Source: Bacillota bacterium
Lineage (GTDB): Bacteria; Bacillota; Clostridia; Lachnospirales; Lachnospiraceae
Direction of reading: 5' to 3'
Assembly: GCA_023420085.1 (NCBI GenBank)
Contig: JAEZWQ010000029.1
Coordinates: 1-64,000 of the forward strand
DNA: 64,000 bases
Below, piece after piece: positions 16,198 to 25,276 of the stretch. Below the pieces are notes generated by a model, which saw nothing but the letters and a program-made list of their open reading frames with translations, had not been told where the DNA came from and made no database searches. Every line of letters begins with the position of its first letter. Position 1 is the first letter of the stretch. Made by a program: the position numbers and the translations under genes.

Positions 16198-16969
16198 CTT
16201 TTTCCTCCGCATTATTTCTTAATGAAAGTATTTCCGGCTCCCCTTTTGTTATCAATATCGTATTTTCATAGTGTGCCGATAATGATCCATCATATGTAGT
16301 AACCGTCCATCCATCTTCTTCATTCCACGCTACTTCATAACTTCCATTTGTTATCATAGGTTCGATAGCAAGAGTCATACCTTCTCTTAGCTTCATACCT
16401 TTTCTATCCTGCTTGAAATTAGGAACTTGTGGATCTTCATGTAATTCTCTTCCAATCCCATGTCCAACTAAATCTCTAACAACTCCATAGCCTCTAGCTT
16501 CACAATATTCTCCAATAGCTTTTGAAATATCGTAAAGATAATAGCCTTCTTTAGCATATTTAATCCCTTCATAAAAGCTTTCCTCAGTAACTTTTATGAG
16601 TTTTTCTGCCTCTGTAGAAATTTTACCTACAGCCCATGTTCTAGCTGCATCAGAATGGAACCCTTTATATATTACCCCTCCATCAATGCTTACAATATCA
16701 CCTTCTTGTAATATTCTATCCCTTGATGGAATACCATGTACAACTTCATCATTTATAGAAATACATACACTAGCTGGAAATCCTTCATATCCTTTAAAAG
16801 AAGGTATACATCCCATCTTATGGATAAGACTTTCAGCATAAGTATCTATCTCAAGGGTAGTTATACCTGGACGAATAATTTTCTTAATTTCATCATGTAC
16901 AATTGATAGTATTCGTCCAGCTTCCCTCATTAATTCAATTTCTCTTGAAGACTTAATATTTACTGCCAT
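16190..16969 (-). CDS. map: Methionine aminopeptidase type I
   Basis: Removes the initiator methionine from new proteins. The 259 residues hold the five metal ligands of the pita-bread fold: Asp in SIDGGVIYKGFHSDAAR (two Asp), His in LVGHGIGRELHEDP, Glu in AIEPMI and Glu in HYENTI. No N-terminal zinc-finger extension is present. It directly follows adk (2-base gap) and overlaps infA. Confidence 0.97.
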   Translation of the reverse strand: MAVNIKSSREIELMREAGRILSIVHDEIKKIIRPGITTLEIDTYAESLIHKMGCIPSFKGYEGFPASVCISINDEVVHGIPSRDRILQEGDIVSIDGGVIYKGFHSDAARTWAVGKISTEAEKLIKVTEESFYEGIKYAKEGYYLYDISKAIGEYCEARGYGVVRDLVGHGIGRELHEDPQVPNFKQDRKGMKLREGMTLAIEPMITNGSYEVAWNEEDGWTVTTYDGSLSAHYENTILITKGEPEILSLRNNAEEKDV

Positions 16970-16971
16970 AA

Positions 16972-17616
16972 TTATTTACCTAAGATATTCTTGATTTCTA
17001 TAAAAACTTCATCACTTGATTTAGTTCCATCTATCTCATGTAAACATCCAGCTTCTTTATAATAGTCAATCAATGGTTGTGTTTGATTATGATATACCTT
17101 TAACCTGTTTAGTACAGTATCCGGCTTATCATCATCTCTCTGTATTAAGTCATTACCATCAATATCACATTTGCCTTCAACTTTTGGTGGATTATATTTA
17201 ATATGATATACTGCTCCGGATGTCGGACAATATCTTCGTCCTGATATTCTTTCAATTATAACTTCGTCAGGAACCTCAATATCAATCGCAAAATCAATAG
17301 TCAACCCAGAATTACTCAATGCTTGTGTTAAGCTTTCTGCCTGTGGAATTGTTCTTGGAAAACCATCAAGTATAAAGCCCTTGTCACAATCATCTTTTTT
17401 TATTCTATCAATTACTAGATCTACTACAACTTCATCTGGAACTAACTCTCCTGCATCTATATATCCCTTTGCAAGTTTTCCAAGTTCAGTTCCATTCTTT
17501 ATATTTTCTCTAAATATATCACCTGTAGATATATGTGGAATCATATAGTTGCTTGATATCCTGCCAGCCTGTGTTCCTTTCCCTGCTCCAGGTGCACCTA
17601 ACATTATTATCTTCAT
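16972..17616 (-). CDS. adk: Adenylate kinase
   Basis: Balances AMP, ADP and ATP. The 214 residues contain the P-loop GAPGAGKGTQAG, the NMP-binding DGFPRTIPQAE and a long LID domain. The LID keeps Cys in RRYCPTSG and in EGKCDIDG, but the second and fourth zinc positions are Ser and Asp, so metal binding may be weak or absent. It sits between secY and map as usual in Firmicutes. Confidence 0.98.
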   Translation of the reverse strand: MKIIMLGAPGAGKGTQAGRISSNYMIPHISTGDIFRENIKNGTELGKLAKGYIDAGELVPDEVVVDLVIDRIKKDDCDKGFILDGFPRTIPQAESLTQALSNSGLTIDFAIDIEVPDEVIIERISGRRYCPTSGAVYHIKYNPPKVEGKCDIDGNDLIQRDDDKPDTVLNRLKVYHNQTQPLIDYYKEAGCLHEIDGTKSSDEVFIEIKNILGK

Positions 17617-17639
17617 TTAATTTATCCTTTGTAACAGTA

Positions 17640-18977
17640 CTAATCTAATAGAAATCCTTTATAGTTTCTTACAACTACCTGAGATTCTATTTGTTTTAAT
17701 GTTTCAATAACAACACCTACAATAATTATCAATGATGTTCCACCAAATGAAACATGTGCGCCAAATACTCCAGATACTATTATAGGAATTATTGAAACTA
17801 TTATAAGTCCAACAGCGCCTACAAATATTATTTTCCCTAACATTCCATTGAAATAATCAACTGTAGGTTTTCCAGGTCTAATTCCTGGTATATAACCACC
17901 TTGTTTTTTCATATTATCTGCTATTTCTAATGGATTAAATGTAATTGAAGTATAGAAATAAGCAAAAAATACTATTAATAGTATATAAATCAACAGCCCA
18001 ATGCTATATATTGGCCTAGCTGGATTTGCCCAGTTAGATTGGGTTAATGTATTAATTATAGCTCTTCCCCAGCCATCTGGTTCAAGAGTCATAAAACTAG
18101 CTATAATAACTGGTGTCTGTAAGATTGATTGTGCAAATATTATTGGTATAACACCTGCCGTATTAATTTTTAGTGGAATATGTGTTGATGCTCCACCAAC
18201 AGTTCGTCTTCCAACTATCTTTTTTGAATACTGTACAGGTATACGTCTAACTCCAGCCTGTAGTATAACTACAAAGACAACCATGAAAATTATTACTGCT
18301 AATATTATAAGGCCCGCCAATACTGCATATGGTAAAGTTTTTCCTTGCATGAATTTTTCATATAGGCCTACAAAATCATGTGGTAATCTTGAGATAATAT
18401 TTACCAACAATACTATAGATATACCATTACCTACACCATTCACTGTAATTCTCTCGCCCATCCACATCAATAATGCAGATCCTGCTGTTAATACTATTGC
18501 AATTAGTAATACAAACATAAGCTTCTTTGCAAAACCTGTCTCTCCAGGTATCCAGCCATGAATGTATCCAGATCTACCAAAACCTATTGAGATTGCTATA
18601 CCCTCAAGCATTGAAAGACCAACATTCAACATACGTGTGATCTGATTGATCTTTTTTCTTCCTTCTTCACCCTCTTTTTGCATCTCCTCAAGCTTAGGGA
18701 ATGCAATAGTTAGAAGTTGAATTATGATGGAAGCAGTAATATATGGTGTGATACTTAAAGCGAATATTGATACTTTTTGGAATGATCCACCAGTTATAGC
18801 ATCAAAAAAGCTAAAAGCATCTCCCATTTCCTTAAATCTATTTGCAAGCGAACTAGCATCTACTACAGATATTGGCAACTGTGACCCAATACGAACAAAG
18901 ATTATCATCATAAATGTATATAATAATCTTTTTCTTATATCAGGAATCTTTAATGCGTTTTTCAACGTAGATAGCAC
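17640..18977 (-). CDS. secY: Protein translocase subunit SecY
   Basis: Channel subunit of the Sec translocon, 445 residues with about ten membrane helices. The plug and pore helices near PYITASIIIQLL and the cytoplasmic loops QAGVRRIPVQYSKK and PLEIADNMKKQGGYIPGIRPGKPT match the family. The start codon is GTG, with AGGTGATC upstream, and overlaps the stop of rplO. Confidence 0.98.
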   Translation of the reverse strand: MLSTLKNALKIPDIRKRLLYTFMMIIFVRIGSQLPISVVDASSLANRFKEMGDAFSFFDAITGGSFQKVSIFALSITPYITASIIIQLLTIAFPKLEEMQKEGEEGRKKINQITRMLNVGLSMLEGIAISIGFGRSGYIHGWIPGETGFAKKLMFVLLIAIVLTAGSALLMWMGERITVNGVGNGISIVLLVNIISRLPHDFVGLYEKFMQGKTLPYAVLAGLIILAVIIFMVVFVVILQAGVRRIPVQYSKKIVGRRTVGGASTHIPLKINTAGVIPIIFAQSILQTPVIIASFMTLEPDGWGRAIINTLTQSNWANPARPIYSIGLLIYILLIVFFAYFYTSITFNPLEIADNMKKQGGYIPGIRPGKPTVDYFNGMLGKIIFVGAVGLIIVSIIPIIVSGVFGAHVSFGGTSLIIIVGVVIETLKQIESQVVVRNYKGFLLD

Positions 18978-19417
18978 TAGATCACCTCAACACTTCCGCC
19001 TGCACTTGTTATTTTTTCTTCAGCCGACTTACTAAATGCATTAGCCTTTACAGTTAATTTCTTAGTAAGTTCACCATTTCCAAGAATTTTAACTCCATCT
19101 CTTGGATTTTTAATTATACCAGCTTCTTTTAATTCAGCAATTCCAACTACTGAACCATCTTCAAATCTGTTCAATACTGATACATTTATATCAACGATTT
19201 CCTTTGTGTTTCTATTATGAAAGCCTCTCTTAGGAATACGTCTATATAAAGGCATTTGTCCACCTTCAAACCCTGGTCTTACCCCACCGCCTGAACGTGC
19301 TTTTTGACCTTTATGTCCTCTTCCGGAAGTTTTACCATTTCCTGATCCGTGTCCACGACCAACTCTAAATCCAGCTGTTCTTGAACCTTCTGCAGGTTTA
19401 AGATTTGATAAATTCAT
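18977..19417 (-). CDS. rplO: Ribosomal protein L15
   Basis: Late-assembling 50S protein of about 146 residues. NLSNLKPAEGSR at the start and the glycine-rich GRGHGSGNGKTSGRGHKGQ with PGFEGGQMPLYRRIPKRGF are diagnostic. Of two adjacent ATG codons, 19417 lies 5 bases after AGGAGG and is preferred. Confidence 0.97.
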   Translation of the reverse strand: MNLSNLKPAEGSRTAGFRVGRGHGSGNGKTSGRGHKGQKARSGGGVRPGFEGGQMPLYRRIPKRGFHNRNTKEIVDINVSVLNRFEDGSVVGIAELKEAGIIKNPRDGVKILGNGELTKKLTVKANAFSKSAEEKITSAGGSVEVI

Positions 19418-19432
19418 CATTACCTCCTCAGC

Positions 19433-19615
19433 TTAAATTTCTTCTACTTTTAATAAATGTTGAACTTGCTTAATCATACCACGTGTAGCAGGATTATCTG
19501 GATGTTCAACAGTCTTGTTAACTTTCTTTAAGCCTAGAGCTGCAACAGTTTTTCTGTGCTTAGGTATAGCACCAATTGTTGACTTCACTAATGTGATTTT
19601 TAATTTACTAGCCAT
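19433..19615 (-). CDS. rpmD: Ribosomal protein L30
   Basis: A 60-residue 50S protein: KLKITLVKSTIGAIPKHRKTV followed by a conserved RGMIKQVQHLLKVEE end. Full length for the bacterial form. Confidence 0.97.
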   Translation of the reverse strand: MASKLKITLVKSTIGAIPKHRKTVAALGLKKVNKTVEHPDNPATRGMIKQVQHLLKVEEI

Positions 19616-19627
19616 TTCTGCCTCCTC

Positions 19628-20137
19628 TTAGCCTAAAATTTCTTCAACAGACTTACCACGAAGTCTTGCAACCTGTTCAGGTGTCTTAATATTCTTTAAT
19701 CCTTCAAGTGTAGCATAAACAACATTTTGTTTATTTCTTGATCTCATACACTTTGTATATATATTTTTAATACCTGCTAATTCAATAACAGCACGTGCAG
19801 GACCACCTGCTATAACTCCTGTACCTTCTGGAGCCTTTTTCAATAGCACTGAACCACTACCATAATTACCTGTGATATCATGTGAAATACTTCCTTCTTC
19901 GTTGATATCAACCTTAATCATTCTCTTCATAGCATCTTCTTTTCCCTTACGTATAGCTTCAGGAATTTCAACTGCTTTACCAAGTCCAGCACCTACATGT
20001 CCTTTTCCATCGCCAACTACAACTAGAGCTGAGAATCTAAAGTTACGTCCACCTTTTACAACCTTAGTTACTCTCTTGATGGTAACGACTTTTTCAGATA
20101 ATTCTAATTGACTTGCATCAACGTTTGTACGTTTCAT
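19628..20137 (-). CDS. rpsE: Ribosomal protein S5
   Basis: Accuracy protein of the 30S subunit, 169 residues. The double-stranded RNA-binding fold (EKVVTIKRVTKVVKGGRNF) and GDGKGHVGAGLGKA are complete. The spectinomycin loop reads VVKGGRNFRF. Confidence 0.98.
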   Translation of the reverse strand: MKRTNVDASQLELSEKVVTIKRVTKVVKGGRNFRFSALVVVGDGKGHVGAGLGKAVEIPEAIRKGKEDAMKRMIKVDINEEGSISHDITGNYGSGSVLLKKAPEGTGVIAGGPARAVIELAGIKNIYTKCMRSRNKQNVVYATLEGLKNIKTPEQVARLRGKSVEEILG

Positions 20138-20150
20138 TATCTCCTCCTTA

Positions 20151-20513
20151 TTAGAATTTTAATCCAGCTTCTCTTGCTGCGTCAGCTAAAGCTTTAACCT
20201 TACCTGCGTATATCATTCCGCCTCTGTCGAAAACAACTTCTTCGATTCCAGCTTCTAGCGCCTTCTTGGCTATTAAAGCTCCTACCTTTTCCGCTGCTTC
20301 TGTATTATTTGTTTTGCTTAGTGTCAAATCTTTTCCTAATGTTGAAGCACTAACGATTGTATTTCCAACTGTATCGTCAATAACTTGAGCATAGATATGA
20401 TTATTGCTTCTGTAAACAGCTAGACGTGGTCTTTGAGGAGTACCACTATATTTTTTACGAAGCTTTCTATGCTTAAGTTGACGAACTAATGATCTTGATT
20501 TCTTACTAATCAT
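20151..20513 (-). CDS. rplR: Ribosomal protein L18
   Basis: 5S rRNA-binding protein, 120 residues. RPRLAVYRSNNHIYAQVIDD and the C-terminal FDRGGMIYAGKVKALADAA are typical. Confidence 0.98.
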   Translation of the reverse strand: MISKKSRSLVRQLKHRKLRKKYSGTPQRPRLAVYRSNNHIYAQVIDDTVGNTIVSASTLGKDLTLSKTNNTEAAEKVGALIAKKALEAGIEEVVFDRGGMIYAGKVKALADAAREAGLKF

Positions 20514-20530
20514 CTTTTGTCACTCCTTAA

Positions 20531-21070
20531 CTATTTCTTACCGGTCTTACCAACTTTACGTCTGATAACTTCGTCAGCATACTTAATACCCTTACCTTTA
20601 TAAGGCTCTGGAGCTCTCTTTTCTCTGATTTCTGCTGCAAATTGACCAACAACTTCTTTATTAATACCTTTTACGATTATCTTGTTACCATCAACTGATA
20701 ATTCAATTCCTTCAGGTGCTGACATTTCAACTGGATGTGAATAGCCAAGATTTAGCACAAGTTTCTTTCCATCCATATTTGCTCTATATCCTACACCATT
20801 AACTTCTAGTGTTTTTGAATATCCATTAGTAACACCTTCGATCATATTAAAAACAAGTGTTCTAGTTAGTCCATGTAGTGACTTCATCTTTTTTAGATCG
20901 TTAGGTCTTTTTACTGTTATAGTGTTTTCTTCAACTGAAACTTCCATTTCCTTTGGAAGATCTCTCTCTAAGGTTCCCTTTGGACCCTTTACTGTTATAT
21001 GATTACCAGCTGTTAGGTTTACTTCAACTCCTGCTGGAATCTGAACAGGTAATCTACCAATACGTGACAT
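20531..21070 (-). CDS. rplF: Ribosomal protein L6
   Basis: 50S protein near the factor-binding site, 179 residues made of two related domains. SRIGRLPVQIPAGVEV at the start and REKRAPEPYKGKGIKY near the end are complete. Confidence 0.98.
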   Translation of the reverse strand: MSRIGRLPVQIPAGVEVNLTAGNHITVKGPKGTLERDLPKEMEVSVEENTITVKRPNDLKKMKSLHGLTRTLVFNMIEGVTNGYSKTLEVNGVGYRANMDGKKLVLNLGYSHPVEMSAPEGIELSVDGNKIIVKGINKEVVGQFAAEIREKRAPEPYKGKGIKYADEVIRRKVGKTGKK

Positions 21071-21092
21071 CGTTTCCTCCTAAATTATACAA

Positions 21093-21497
21093 TTACCATA
21101 CAAAAGCAAGAACTTCTCCACCAACATGAAGCTTTCTAGCTTCCTTATCAGTGATAACTCCCTTATTTGTAGATACGATAGCAATTCCTAATCCACCTAA
21201 TACCTTTGGCATATCCTCACAACTAGCATGGATTCTTAGACCAGGTTTAGATATTCTCTTTAGTCCAGTAATAACTCTTTCTGACTTTTCTTTATTGCTA
21301 TATTTTAACGTGATTTTTATATCTTCAAATTGTCCATTAGGAACAATCTCTAAATTCTTAATATATCCTTCATCAAGAAGAATTTGTGCTATAGCTTTTT
21401 TCATCGTAGATGCTGGAACAATTACTTCATCATGCTTAGCAGTGTTAGCATTACGAATTCTTGTAAGCATATCAGCAATTGGATCACTCATTGTCAT
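21093..21497 (-). CDS. rpsH: Ribosomal protein S8
   Basis: Central-domain 16S rRNA binder, 134 residues. SDPIADMLTRIRNAN and the C-terminal VSTNKGVITDKEARK with GGEVLAFVW are typical. S8 represses the spc operon in some bacteria; no clear S8-site mimic was recognised here. Confidence 0.98.
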   Translation of the reverse strand: MTMSDPIADMLTRIRNANTAKHDEVIVPASTMKKAIAQILLDEGYIKNLEIVPNGQFEDIKITLKYSNKEKSERVITGLKRISKPGLRIHASCEDMPKVLGGLGIAIVSTNKGVITDKEARKLHVGGEVLAFVW

Positions 21498-21520
21498 ATT
21501 ATGTGCCTCCTTCTTAATTT

Positions 21521-21706
21521 TTACCAGCTTGCTTTCTTAACGCCTGGTATTTCACCTTTATAAGCTAATTCACGGAAACAAATTCTGCAGATACCGTACT
21601 TACGAAGGTATGCATGTGGACGTCCACAAATTCTGCAACGACTATATTCTCTTGTAGAAAATTTTTGTTTGCGTGCTTGCTTAACTTTCATAGACTTCTT
21701 AGCCAT
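21521..21706 (-). CDS. rpsZ: Ribosomal protein S14, zinc-binding type Z
   Basis: The 61-residue short S14 with zinc knuckles CRICGRP and CRICFRE. It assembles into the 30S head next to S3 and S10. The length and four Cys mark the zinc form rather than the long zinc-free paralogue. Confidence 0.97.
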   Translation of the reverse strand: MAKKSMKVKQARKQKFSTREYSRCRICGRPHAYLRKYGICRICFRELAYKGEIPGVKKASW

Positions 21707-21721
21707 GAATTCTCCTCCTAA

Positions 21722-22261
21722 CTATTTCTTAAACGGCATATTGAACATTGTTAACAATTCACGAGCTTCTTCATCTGTCTTTGCTGTAGTAACAAAGATA
21801 ACATCCATACCTCTTACTTTATCAACCTTATCATATTCGATTTCTGGGAAGATTAATTGCTCTTTAATACCTAGTGCATAATTTCCACGTCCATCAAATG
21901 CATTTGGATTAACTCCTCTAAAGTCACGTACACGAGGTAAAGCAAGGTTAATTAGACGATCCATAAATTCATACATCTTTTCACCTCTTAATGTTACCTT
22001 ACATCCAATAGCTTGTCCTTCTCTTAGTTTGAAGTTTGCAATTGAATTCTTAGCAATTGTCTTTACAGGTTTTTGTCCGGCAATAATTTCCATGTCAGCC
22101 ATAGCTGCATCTAATAGCTTAGAATTTTCTTTAGCTTCACCTACTCCCATATTGATGACAATCTTTTCCATCTTAGGAATAGCCATAACATTTTTATAGC
22201 CAAACTTTTCCATCATAGCTTTTTTAATTTCGCTATTATAAAGTTCTTTTAATCTACTCAA
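21722..22261 (-). CDS. rplE: Ribosomal protein L5
   Basis: 5S rRNA-binding protein, 179 residues. KIVINMGVGEAKENSKLLD and LPRVRDFRGVNPNAFDGRG are conserved. GGAGG precedes the start. Confidence 0.98.
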   Translation of the reverse strand: MSRLKELYNSEIKKAMMEKFGYKNVMAIPKMEKIVINMGVGEAKENSKLLDAAMADMEIIAGQKPVKTIAKNSIANFKLREGQAIGCKVTLRGEKMYEFMDRLINLALPRVRDFRGVNPNAFDGRGNYALGIKEQLIFPEIEYDKVDKVRGMDVIFVTTAKTDEEARELLTMFNMPFKK

Positions 22262-22278
22262 AAGTCTGCCCTCCTTCC

Positions 22279-22584
22279 CTAATCAATCACTTTTCCTGTT
22301 TGCTTAGCAACACGAACTTTTTTACCATCTCTTATTTCAAAACCAACTCTTACTGGTTTACCATCGCTGATAAGCATAACATTTGAAATATGGATTGGGC
22401 TTTCTTTTTCTATAATTCCACCTTGTTGATTAGACACAGATGGCTTTGTAGATTTCTTAATCATCGCAACGCCTTCAACAACAACTCTGTTTTTCTTAGC
22501 GTCTACTGATAAAACCTTGCCTTCTTTGCCTTTGTCTTTTCCGGCGATAACTTTTACTTTGTCATTTTTTCTTATCTTTAACAC
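22279..22584 (-). CDS. rplX: Ribosomal protein L24
   Basis: 50S assembly initiator, 101 residues, with the KOW motif at the N-terminus (KVIAGKDKGKEGKVLSVDAKK). Confidence 0.97.
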   Translation of the reverse strand: MLKIRKNDKVKVIAGKDKGKEGKVLSVDAKKNRVVVEGVAMIKKSTKPSVSNQQGGIIEKESPIHISNVMLISDGKPVRVGFEIRDGKKVRVAKQTGKVID

Positions 22585-22594
22585 AAGCTACCTC

Positions 22595-22963
22595 CTATAA
22601 TACTTCTGGAGCAAGTGAAACAATCTTCATAAATTGTTTTTCTCTAAGCTCTCTTGCAACAGGTCCAAAAATACGAGTTCCTCTTGGATTTTTATCATCC
22701 TTTATTATAACTGCTGCATTTTCATCAAATTTTATATAAGATCCGTCTTTTCTCTTAGCACCTTTTTTCGTACGTACTACAACGGCTTTAACTACATCAC
22801 CTTTTTTTACAACTCCTCCGGGTGTTGCATCTTTAACTGTAGCTACTATAACGTCACCAATGTTTGCATATCTTCTTGTTGATCCACCTACAACTCTTAT
22901 GCAAAGGATTTCCTTAGCACCAGTATTGTCAGCAACAACAAGTCTACTTTCCTGCTGAATCAT
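22595..22963 (-). CDS. rplN: Ribosomal protein L14
   Basis: 50S interface protein, 122 residues. MIQQESRLVVADNTGAKEIL and FGPVARELREKQFMKIVSLAPEVL are canonical. It is also the docking site of RsfS, which is encoded at 58225-58593. Confidence 0.98.
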   Translation of the reverse strand: MIQQESRLVVADNTGAKEILCIRVVGGSTRRYANIGDVIVATVKDATPGGVVKKGDVVKAVVVRTKKGAKRKDGSYIKFDENAAVIIKDDKNPRGTRIFGPVARELREKQFMKIVSLAPEVL

Positions 22964-22986
22964 GGTATATCCTCCTCTATACTAAA

Positions 22987-23241
22987 CTACTTAGCTCTCT
23001 CTAAGATATTTACAAGTCTCCATCTTTTATCTTTAGATAAAGGTCTTGTTTCCATAACTTTTACAGTATCACCGATATTGCATTCGTTATTCTCGTCATG
23101 AGCCTTTAATTTATAAGTTTTCTTGATAATTTTCTTATATAATGGATGTTTTACGTTGTCTAAAACTGCAACTGTGATAGTTTTATCCATCTTGTTGCTA
23201 ACAACCTTACCGATACGAACTTTTCTATCGTTTCTAGTCAC
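22987..23241 (-). CDS. rpsQ: Ribosomal protein S17
   Basis: 16S rRNA-binding OB-fold protein, 84 residues. RIGKVVSNKMDKTITVAV and the ETRPLSKDKRWRLV end identify it. Confidence 0.98.
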   Translation of the reverse strand: MTRNDRKVRIGKVVSNKMDKTITVAVLDNVKHPLYKKIIKKTYKLKAHDENNECNIGDTVKVMETRPLSKDKRWRLVNILERAK

Positions 23242-23265
23242 GGTTTTTCCTCCTTATTAGACTAA

Positions 23266-23469
23266 TTAGTTAGATTGCTTTTCAGATATTATTGTCTGAA
23301 TTCTTGCAATATTTCTTCTAACTTCTTTAATTCTACTTGTATTGTCTAATTGATTTGTAGCAACCTGAAATCTCAAATTAAATAGTTCTTTCTTAGCAGC
23401 TACTAAATCTTCTTGTAATTGACTTATTTCTTTTGAATTTAATTCTTTAACAAATTCTTTATTCTTCAC
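23266..23469 (-). CDS. rpmC: Ribosomal protein L29
   Basis: Tunnel-exit protein of 67 residues. KELFNLRFQVATNQLDNTSRI is the family core. The open frame extends to 23496 inside rplP, but a GTG at 23469 after GAAGGCGG gives the usual length and the typical N-terminus VKNKEFVKEL, so that start is used. It overlaps rplP by 11 bases. Confidence 0.93.
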   Translation of the reverse strand: MKNKEFVKELNSKEISQLQEDLVAAKKELFNLRFQVATNQLDNTSRIKEVRRNIARIQTIISEKQSN

Positions 23470-23896
23470 TGTTGACACCGCCTTCCAGATCAGCACGAGA
23501 AACTATCTTACATTTTACAGGTAATTTATGCATAGCAAGTCTTAATGCTTCTCTAGCTGTAGCTTCAGGAACACCTGCAATTTCAAACATTACACGACCT
23601 GGTTTAACAACTGCTACCCAAAACTCAGGAGCACCCTTACCTTTACCCATACGAACACCAATAGGTTTGCTTGTTACTGGTTTATCTGGGAATATCTTTA
23701 TCCATACTTTACCACCACGTTTGATATGACGAGTCATAGCAACACGGGCAGCTTCTATTTGATTTGAACGTATCCAAACTGGTTCAGTAGCTACTAGACC
23801 AAACTCACCATAAGCAATCTTATTTCCACGAGTGGCTTTTCCCTTCATAGAACCACGGAACTGTTTTCTACGTTTAACTCTCTTTGGCATTAACAT
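23459..23896 (-). CDS. rplP: Ribosomal protein L16
   Basis: Organises the A-site side of the 50S subunit, 145 residues. PKRVKRRKQFRGSMKGKATRG at the start and GRVMFEIAGVPEATAREALRLA near the end are typical. The SD lies within the last codons of rpsC (GGGAGC). A second ATG two codons in is an alternative start. Confidence 0.96.
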   Translation of the reverse strand: MLMPKRVKRRKQFRGSMKGKATRGNKIAYGEFGLVATEPVWIRSNQIEAARVAMTRHIKRGGKVWIKIFPDKPVTSKPIGVRMGKGKGAPEFWVAVVKPGRVMFEIAGVPEATAREALRLAMHKLPVKCKIVSRADLEGGVNSEE

Positions 23897-23898
23897 AG

Positions 23899-24564
23899 TT
23901 ATTTATCGCTCCCTTCGTTATCCTTAGACTTCTGAGGAAGTACTTCACCTTTATATATCCAAACCTTAACTCCAAGCTTACCATAAGTTGTATCAGCTTC
24001 AGCAAATCCATAATCGATATCTGCTCTAAGAGTTTGTAGAGGAATTGTACCTTCAGTGTAAAATTCTGTACGAGCCATATCTGCTCCACCTAGACGTCCA
24101 GATACAGCTGTCTTGATACCCTTTGCTCCAGCTTTCATTGTACGTCCAATACATGATTTCATAGCTCTTCTAAAAGCTACACGATTTTCTAATTGTAGCG
24201 CTATATTTTCGGCAACAAGTTGTGCATCCATATCTGGCTTTTTAACTTCTCTTATATCGATATATAGCTTCTTAGCATTAACAAGCTTTGAACATTCATT
24301 TTTAACTTTTTCTATCTCAGCTCCACCTTTACCGATAACAACACCAGGCTTAGCTGTGAAAACGATAACTTTAACTTTGTCGGAAGATCTCTCTATATCG
24401 ATGTGAGAAATTCCTGCATTGTATAATTTATTCTTTAAGAATTTTCTAATTTTATGATCTTCTACTAGAAAATCTGCAAAATCTTTCTTGTCAGCATACC
24501 ATTTTGTATTCCAATCCTTGATAACGCCAACTCTCATGCAATGAGGATTAACTTTCTGTCCCAT
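23899..24564 (-). CDS. rpsC: Ribosomal protein S3
   Basis: 30S head protein lining the mRNA entry, 221 residues. It has an N-terminal KH domain with GVVIGKGGAEIEKV and a C-terminal domain with SGRLGGADMARTE and TTYGKLGVKVWIYKGE. Confidence 0.98.
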   Translation of the reverse strand: MGQKVNPHCMRVGVIKDWNTKWYADKKDFADFLVEDHKIRKFLKNKLYNAGISHIDIERSSDKVKVIVFTAKPGVVIGKGGAEIEKVKNECSKLVNAKKLYIDIREVKKPDMDAQLVAENIALQLENRVAFRRAMKSCIGRTMKAGAKGIKTAVSGRLGGADMARTEFYTEGTIPLQTLRADIDYGFAEADTTYGKLGVKVWIYKGEVLPQKSKDNEGSDK

Positions 24565-24573
24565 CTTTTCCTC

Positions 24574-24960
24574 CTATCTTTCGTTAAGTACAATCGTAAT
24601 GTGACTTAATCTATGTTCTATTCTGTAAGCTCTACCTTGTGCTCTTGGCTTGATTCTCTTCATTGTAGGGCCTTTATTTGCATAACATTCTTCAATATAT
24701 AGATTATCAGCTGATAAACCATTGTTGTTTTCAGCATTAGCGATTGCAGATTTTAATAATTTTAATATTAATGAGCTTGCATATCTTGGATTATAACTTA
24801 ATATGCTTACAGCTGCATTTACATTCTTGCCTCTAATTGCATCAAGCACGAAGCAAGCCTTTTGAACAGATACGCGAGCATAAGCTAAAGTTGCTGATGG
24901 TCTTGTATCTTTTTGGCTGTTTCTTTCTCTCTTAATCTGAGATCTATGTCCCTTAGCCAT
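24574..24960 (-). CDS. rplV: Ribosomal protein L22
   Basis: 50S protein with a beta-hairpin in the exit tunnel, 128 residues. ATLAYARVSVQKACFVLDAIRG and KRIKPRAQGRAYRIEHRLSH (the tunnel hairpin) are intact. The N-terminal 20 residues are an unusual basic extension. Confidence 0.97.
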   Translation of the reverse strand: MAKGHRSQIKRERNSQKDTRPSATLAYARVSVQKACFVLDAIRGKNVNAAVSILSYNPRYASSLILKLLKSAIANAENNNGLSADNLYIEECYANKGPTMKRIKPRAQGRAYRIEHRLSHITIVLNER

Positions 24961-24984
24961 AGATTATCCTCCTTTTACTTATAA

Positions 24985-25263
24985 CTAGCGTTTTGAAGAC
25001 TTTTCGTCTTTTCCGTGTCCTCTATATGTTCTTGTTTGAACAAACTCACCAAGTTTATGTCCAACCATATCTTCTGTTATATATACTGGTACGTGTTTTC
25101 TACCATCATGAACAGCAATTGTGTGTCCAACCATTGATGGAAATATAGTAGAACGACGTGACCATGTCTTTATTACTTGCTTTTCATTAGCTTCATTCAA
25201 CTTATCTATTTTCTTTAATAGATGTTGATCAGCAAATGGTCCTTTCTTTAGTGAACGAGCCAT
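24985..25263 (-). CDS. rpsS: Ribosomal protein S19
   Basis: 30S head protein, 92 residues. ARSLKKGPFADQHLLKKI and KLGEFVQTRTYRGHGKDEK are canonical. Confidence 0.98.
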   Translation of the reverse strand: MARSLKKGPFADQHLLKKIDKLNEANEKQVIKTWSRRSTIFPSMVGHTIAVHDGRKHVPVYITEDMVGHKLGEFVQTRTYRGHGKDEKSSKR

Positions 25264-25276
25264 ATTTACCTCCTAA

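Noticed and set aside
23874..24089. Minus-strand frame overlapping rpsC and rplP
   Set aside because: A shadow of rpsC in another frame with no start signal.
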